Of a DNA stretch of 64,000 nucleotides, positions 61,805 to 64,000 are shown piece after piece (within the stretch, counting starts at the first letter, position 1; every line of letters begins with the position of its first letter). The DNA comes from Nocardia sp. NBC_00565 (GTDB lineage: Bacteria; Actinomycetota; Actinomycetes; Mycobacteriales; Mycobacteriaceae). The stretch is taken from positions 3,100,001-3,164,000 of the forward strand of contig NZ_CP107785.1 of the NCBI RefSeq assembly GCF_036345915.1. Reading direction: 5' to 3'. Made by a program: the position numbers and the translations under genes. Below the pieces are notes generated by a model, which did not search any database, was not told the origin of the DNA, and saw only the letters and a program-made list of their open reading frames with translations.

Positions 61805-64000
61805 CCGATATCGCCATCGTCGGTCTCGACTGCCGATTCCCGCAGGCGCCCGATCCGGCCGCGCTGTGGCAGTTGCTGATCGACGGACGTGACGTGATCT
61901 CGGAGGTGCCGTCGAGTCGCTGGAACGCCGACGACTTCCACGATCCGGCCGGTGCACCCGGCACGATCAACACCCGCAGTGGCGGATTCATCGACGATGC
62001 GGACGCGTTCGATCACGACTTCTTCGGTATCACACCACGCGAGGCGGAGGCGATGGATCCGCAACAGCGATTGCTGATGCAGGCCACCTGGCGCGCCTTC
62101 GAGGATGCCACCCTCGACCCGCGCGCCCAATCCGGTTCGCGGACCGGAGTTTTCGTCGGCGTGATGGCCAACGAGTGGGCGAATCTGCAGATGAGCGATT
62201 ACGCCGCGATCACTCCGCAGCACGGCTCCGGCAACGGGTATTTCATGACCGCCAACCGGCTGTCCTACCAGTTCGATCTGAAGGGCCCGAGCCTGGCGGT
62301 CGATACCGCTTGCTCGTCGTCGTTGGTCGCGGTCCACCTCGCCTGTGCCGCACTGGCTTCCGGCGAATGCGATCAGGCCGTCGCCGGTGGCGTGAACCTG
62401 GTGCTGACCCCGGCGGTCGGGGTGTTCTATACCCAAGCCGGTCTCTCCGCGCCGGATGCCCGGTGTAAACCGTTCAGCGGCAATGCCGACGGGATCGTTC
62501 GCGGCGAGGGGGTCGCCGTGCTGGTGCTGCGCCGGCTTGCCGACGCACAAGCCGCGGGTCTGCCGATCTACGCCGTGATCAAGGGCAGTGCGGTCAATTC
62601 CGATGGGCGCAGCAATGGCATCACCGCGCCGAATCGGTGGGCGCAGCAGCAGGTGATCGGCGAGGCGTATCAGCGGGCCGGGGTCCGGCCCGAGGATGTC
62701 GACTTCATCGAGGCGCACGGCACCGGGACGGTGCTCGGCGACATGATCGAGGTCAAGGCGCTCGGGCAGTTGCATGCGAAGAACCGGGGGAAGGCCTGTG
62801 GAATCGGTTCCATCAAGGGCAATCTCGGGCATACCGAGGGCGCCGCGGGCGTGGCGGGGCTCATCAAGGTCGCGCTCAGCTTGCACCACGGTGTCGTTGC
62901 GCCGTCTAGGTTTGCCGAGCAGGAGAACCCGCAGCTGCGGATGGCCCAGCACGGCCTGCGCTTACTCGCCGAACCGATGCCGCTCGAGGGGCCCGCGCAC
63001 GGTGGCGTCAGCAGCTTCGGCATCGGCGGCACCAATGCGCACATCGTGTTGGCCAGTGCACCCGCGATCGAAGCTGCCGCGGTGACAGTGGCTCCCTCGG
63101 CGAGCGGGAGCAGCGTGCTCACACTGTCTTCGGACAACGCGGAAGGGCTGCGGCGCAACGCACTTCGGCTGGCGGATGTACTGGAATCGGTAGCACGGGA
63201 TCAGTTCGCGCAGCTGTGCTGGACGAGCAACCGGGTCAAGTCGTCCGGCCGCAGTCGGCTCGCCATCGTCACAACCGATCGCGACGATGCGATCGCGCGG
63301 CTGCGCGACGGCGCGGAATCCAGTGTCGCGGCGCCGGTCAGTGTCGGTTGGATGTTCACCGGCCAGGGCTCGCAATTCCCTGGAATGGCAAAGGCATTGG
63401 GCGCGACGAGCCCATCGTTCCGGCGCGCGCTCGCGACGGTCGACGACACCATGACGGCCCACCTCGGTCGCTCGGTGCGCGATCTGCTGCTCGACGAGAA
63501 CGCCGACATCGACCGCACCGAACTCGCGCAACCCGCGATCTTCGCGATGGAATACGCATTGGCCCAGTCGCTTGCCGACGCGGGTGTCCGGCCCACGTGG
63601 CTGATCGGGCACAGTATCGGCGAATTCGCGGCTGCCGCGGTGGCAGGGGTGTTCGGCCTCGACGACGCGTGCAGACTGGTTGTGGCGCGCGGGCGGCTGA
63701 TGCAGCGGTTGCCGGAGGGCGGCGCGATGCTGGCCGTACATGCTACTACCGCAGAGGTTTCCGATCTACTCGCCGACGAACCGGAGGTGGCGCTGGCCGC
63801 CGTCAACGGACCGAGGGACCTCGTGCTCTCCGGTACCACCACGGCGATCGCACGGATCCGCGCTGCACTCGAGTCGCGTCGGATGACAGCGAAGGCACTC
63901 AACGTGTCGCACGCGTTCCACAGTCCCTTGATGGCACCGATGCTGGCGGAGTTCGAGGCCATTGCCCGCGAATGCACCTACAGTGCGCCCAATCTGCCGA
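61801..64000 (+). CDS. Type I polyketide synthase, N-terminal KS and part of AT (cut by window edge)
   Basis: At least 733 residues are present, with the rest beyond the window. The ketosynthase has the nucleophile Cys171 in DTACSSSL, EAHGTGTVLGD and NLGHTEGAAG. The acyltransferase has GHSIGEFAAA (Ser605) and HAFHS (from His704), a pattern typical of malonyl-CoA rather than methylmalonyl-CoA selection. It would extend the fatty acid presented on the ACP by at least one ketide unit. Downstream domains (DH, KR, ER, ACP, TE) cannot be seen. ATG at 61801 overlaps the ACP stop. Confidence 0.93.
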   Translation, partial: MTDIAIVGLDCRFPQAPDPAALWQLLIDGRDVISEVPSSRWNADDFHDPAGAPGTINTRSGGFIDDADAFDHDFFGITPREAEAMDPQQRLLMQATWRAFEDATLDPRAQSGSRTGVFVGVMANEWANLQMSDYAAITPQHGSGNGYFMTANRLSYQFDLKGPSLAVDTACSSSLVAVHLACAALASGECDQAVAGGVNLVLTPAVGVFYTQAGLSAPDARCKPFSGNADGIVRGEGVAVLVLRRLADAQAAGLPIYAVIKGSAVNSDGRSNGITAPNRWAQQQVIGEAYQRAGVRPEDVDFIEAHGTGTVLGDMIEVKALGQLHAKNRGKACGIGSIKGNLGHTEGAAGVAGLIKVALSLHHGVVAPSRFAEQENPQLRMAQHGLRLLAEPMPLEGPAHGGVSSFGIGGTNAHIVLASAPAIEAAAVTVAPSASGSSVLTLSSDNAEGLRRNALRLADVLESVARDQFAQLCWTSNRVKSSGRSRLAIVTTDRDDAIARLRDGAESSVAAPVSVGWMFTGQGSQFPGMAKALGATSPSFRRALATVDDTMTAHLGRSVRDLLLDENADIDRTELAQPAIFAMEYALAQSLADAGVRPTWLIGHSIGEFAAAAVAGVFGLDDACRLVVARGRLMQRLPEGGAMLAVHATTAEVSDLLADEPEVALAAVNGPRDLVLSGTTTAIARIRAALESRRMTAKALNVSHAFHSPLMAPMLAEFEAIARECTYSAPNLP

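Overview
The window is GC-rich actinomycete DNA, most likely from Nocardia or a near relative such as Rhodococcus. The reasons are the codon bias, the GTG starts, the mycolata-type catabolic families (EthA-like monooxygenase, HsaA/B/C/D-like enzymes, PknK-like kinase) and a FAAL-ACP-PKS locus. I saw no rRNA, tRNA, CRISPR array, phage or insertion sequence. It is mostly accessory catabolic DNA in three blocks, followed by stress genes and the start of a lipid/polyketide locus.

Block 1 (1-31 kb) looks like a nitrogen-compound (amine or amino-alcohol) catabolic island. A long minus-strand operon (10.7 to 2.2 kb) encodes an EthA-like flavin monooxygenase, class IV aminotransferase, SDR, acyl-CoA dehydrogenase, APH-like kinase, a 42-residue small protein, class III aminotransferase and a two-subunit CoA-transferase, with a CoA ligase just beyond. 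A second minus-strand operon (18.3 to 12.9 kb) resembles a gamma-glutamylation (Puu/Ipu-type) route: SCP2-like protein, glutamine synthetase-like ligase, Zn alcohol dehydrogenase, class I amidotransferase hydrolase and aldehyde dehydrogenase. Two PhyH-type dioxygenases, an esterase, an imine reductase-like enzyme, an APC permease, formaldehyde dehydrogenase, a LuxR protein and a PknK-like kinase complete the block. A palindrome-like motif (TTRGTCAWWWGAYY) recurs in the intergenic regions of this block, including beside the TetR gene at 19.5 kb, so the block is probably one regulon.

Block 2 (31-53 kb) is a ring-cleavage and acyl-CoA catabolic block. It contains an operon with extradiol dioxygenase, C-C hydrolase, two HsaA-type oxygenases and a flavin reductase; a KstD-like flavoprotein; two IclR regulators; a ferredoxin reductase/ferredoxin/P450/E2 operon; an acyl-CoA synthetase, SDR, TetR, fused E1 and acyl-CoA dehydrogenase. 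Two further repeated motifs appear here. One (TTCGAACAACCGGTATAA-like) links the E1, dehydrogenase, SDR, ligase and TetR genes with the distant P450/E2 operon. The other (TTCCGCTGAACGGGAC-like) lies near the IclR genes and their neighbours.

Block 3 (53-64 kb) holds a secreted protein, a Rieske oxygenase with a reductase and divergent TetR, a membrane protein, a sigma factor gene broken by an internal deletion, a catalase, and the first genes of a fatty-acyl-AMP ligase/ACP/type I PKS locus that runs off the end. Four gene remnants are visible: esterase at 19.8-20.1 kb, GlcG/HbpS-like at 30.8 kb, carboxylesterase at 56.6 kb, and the sigma factor at 57.3-57.9 kb. Substrates are inferred from enzyme families only; no substrate can be fixed from this sequence alone.
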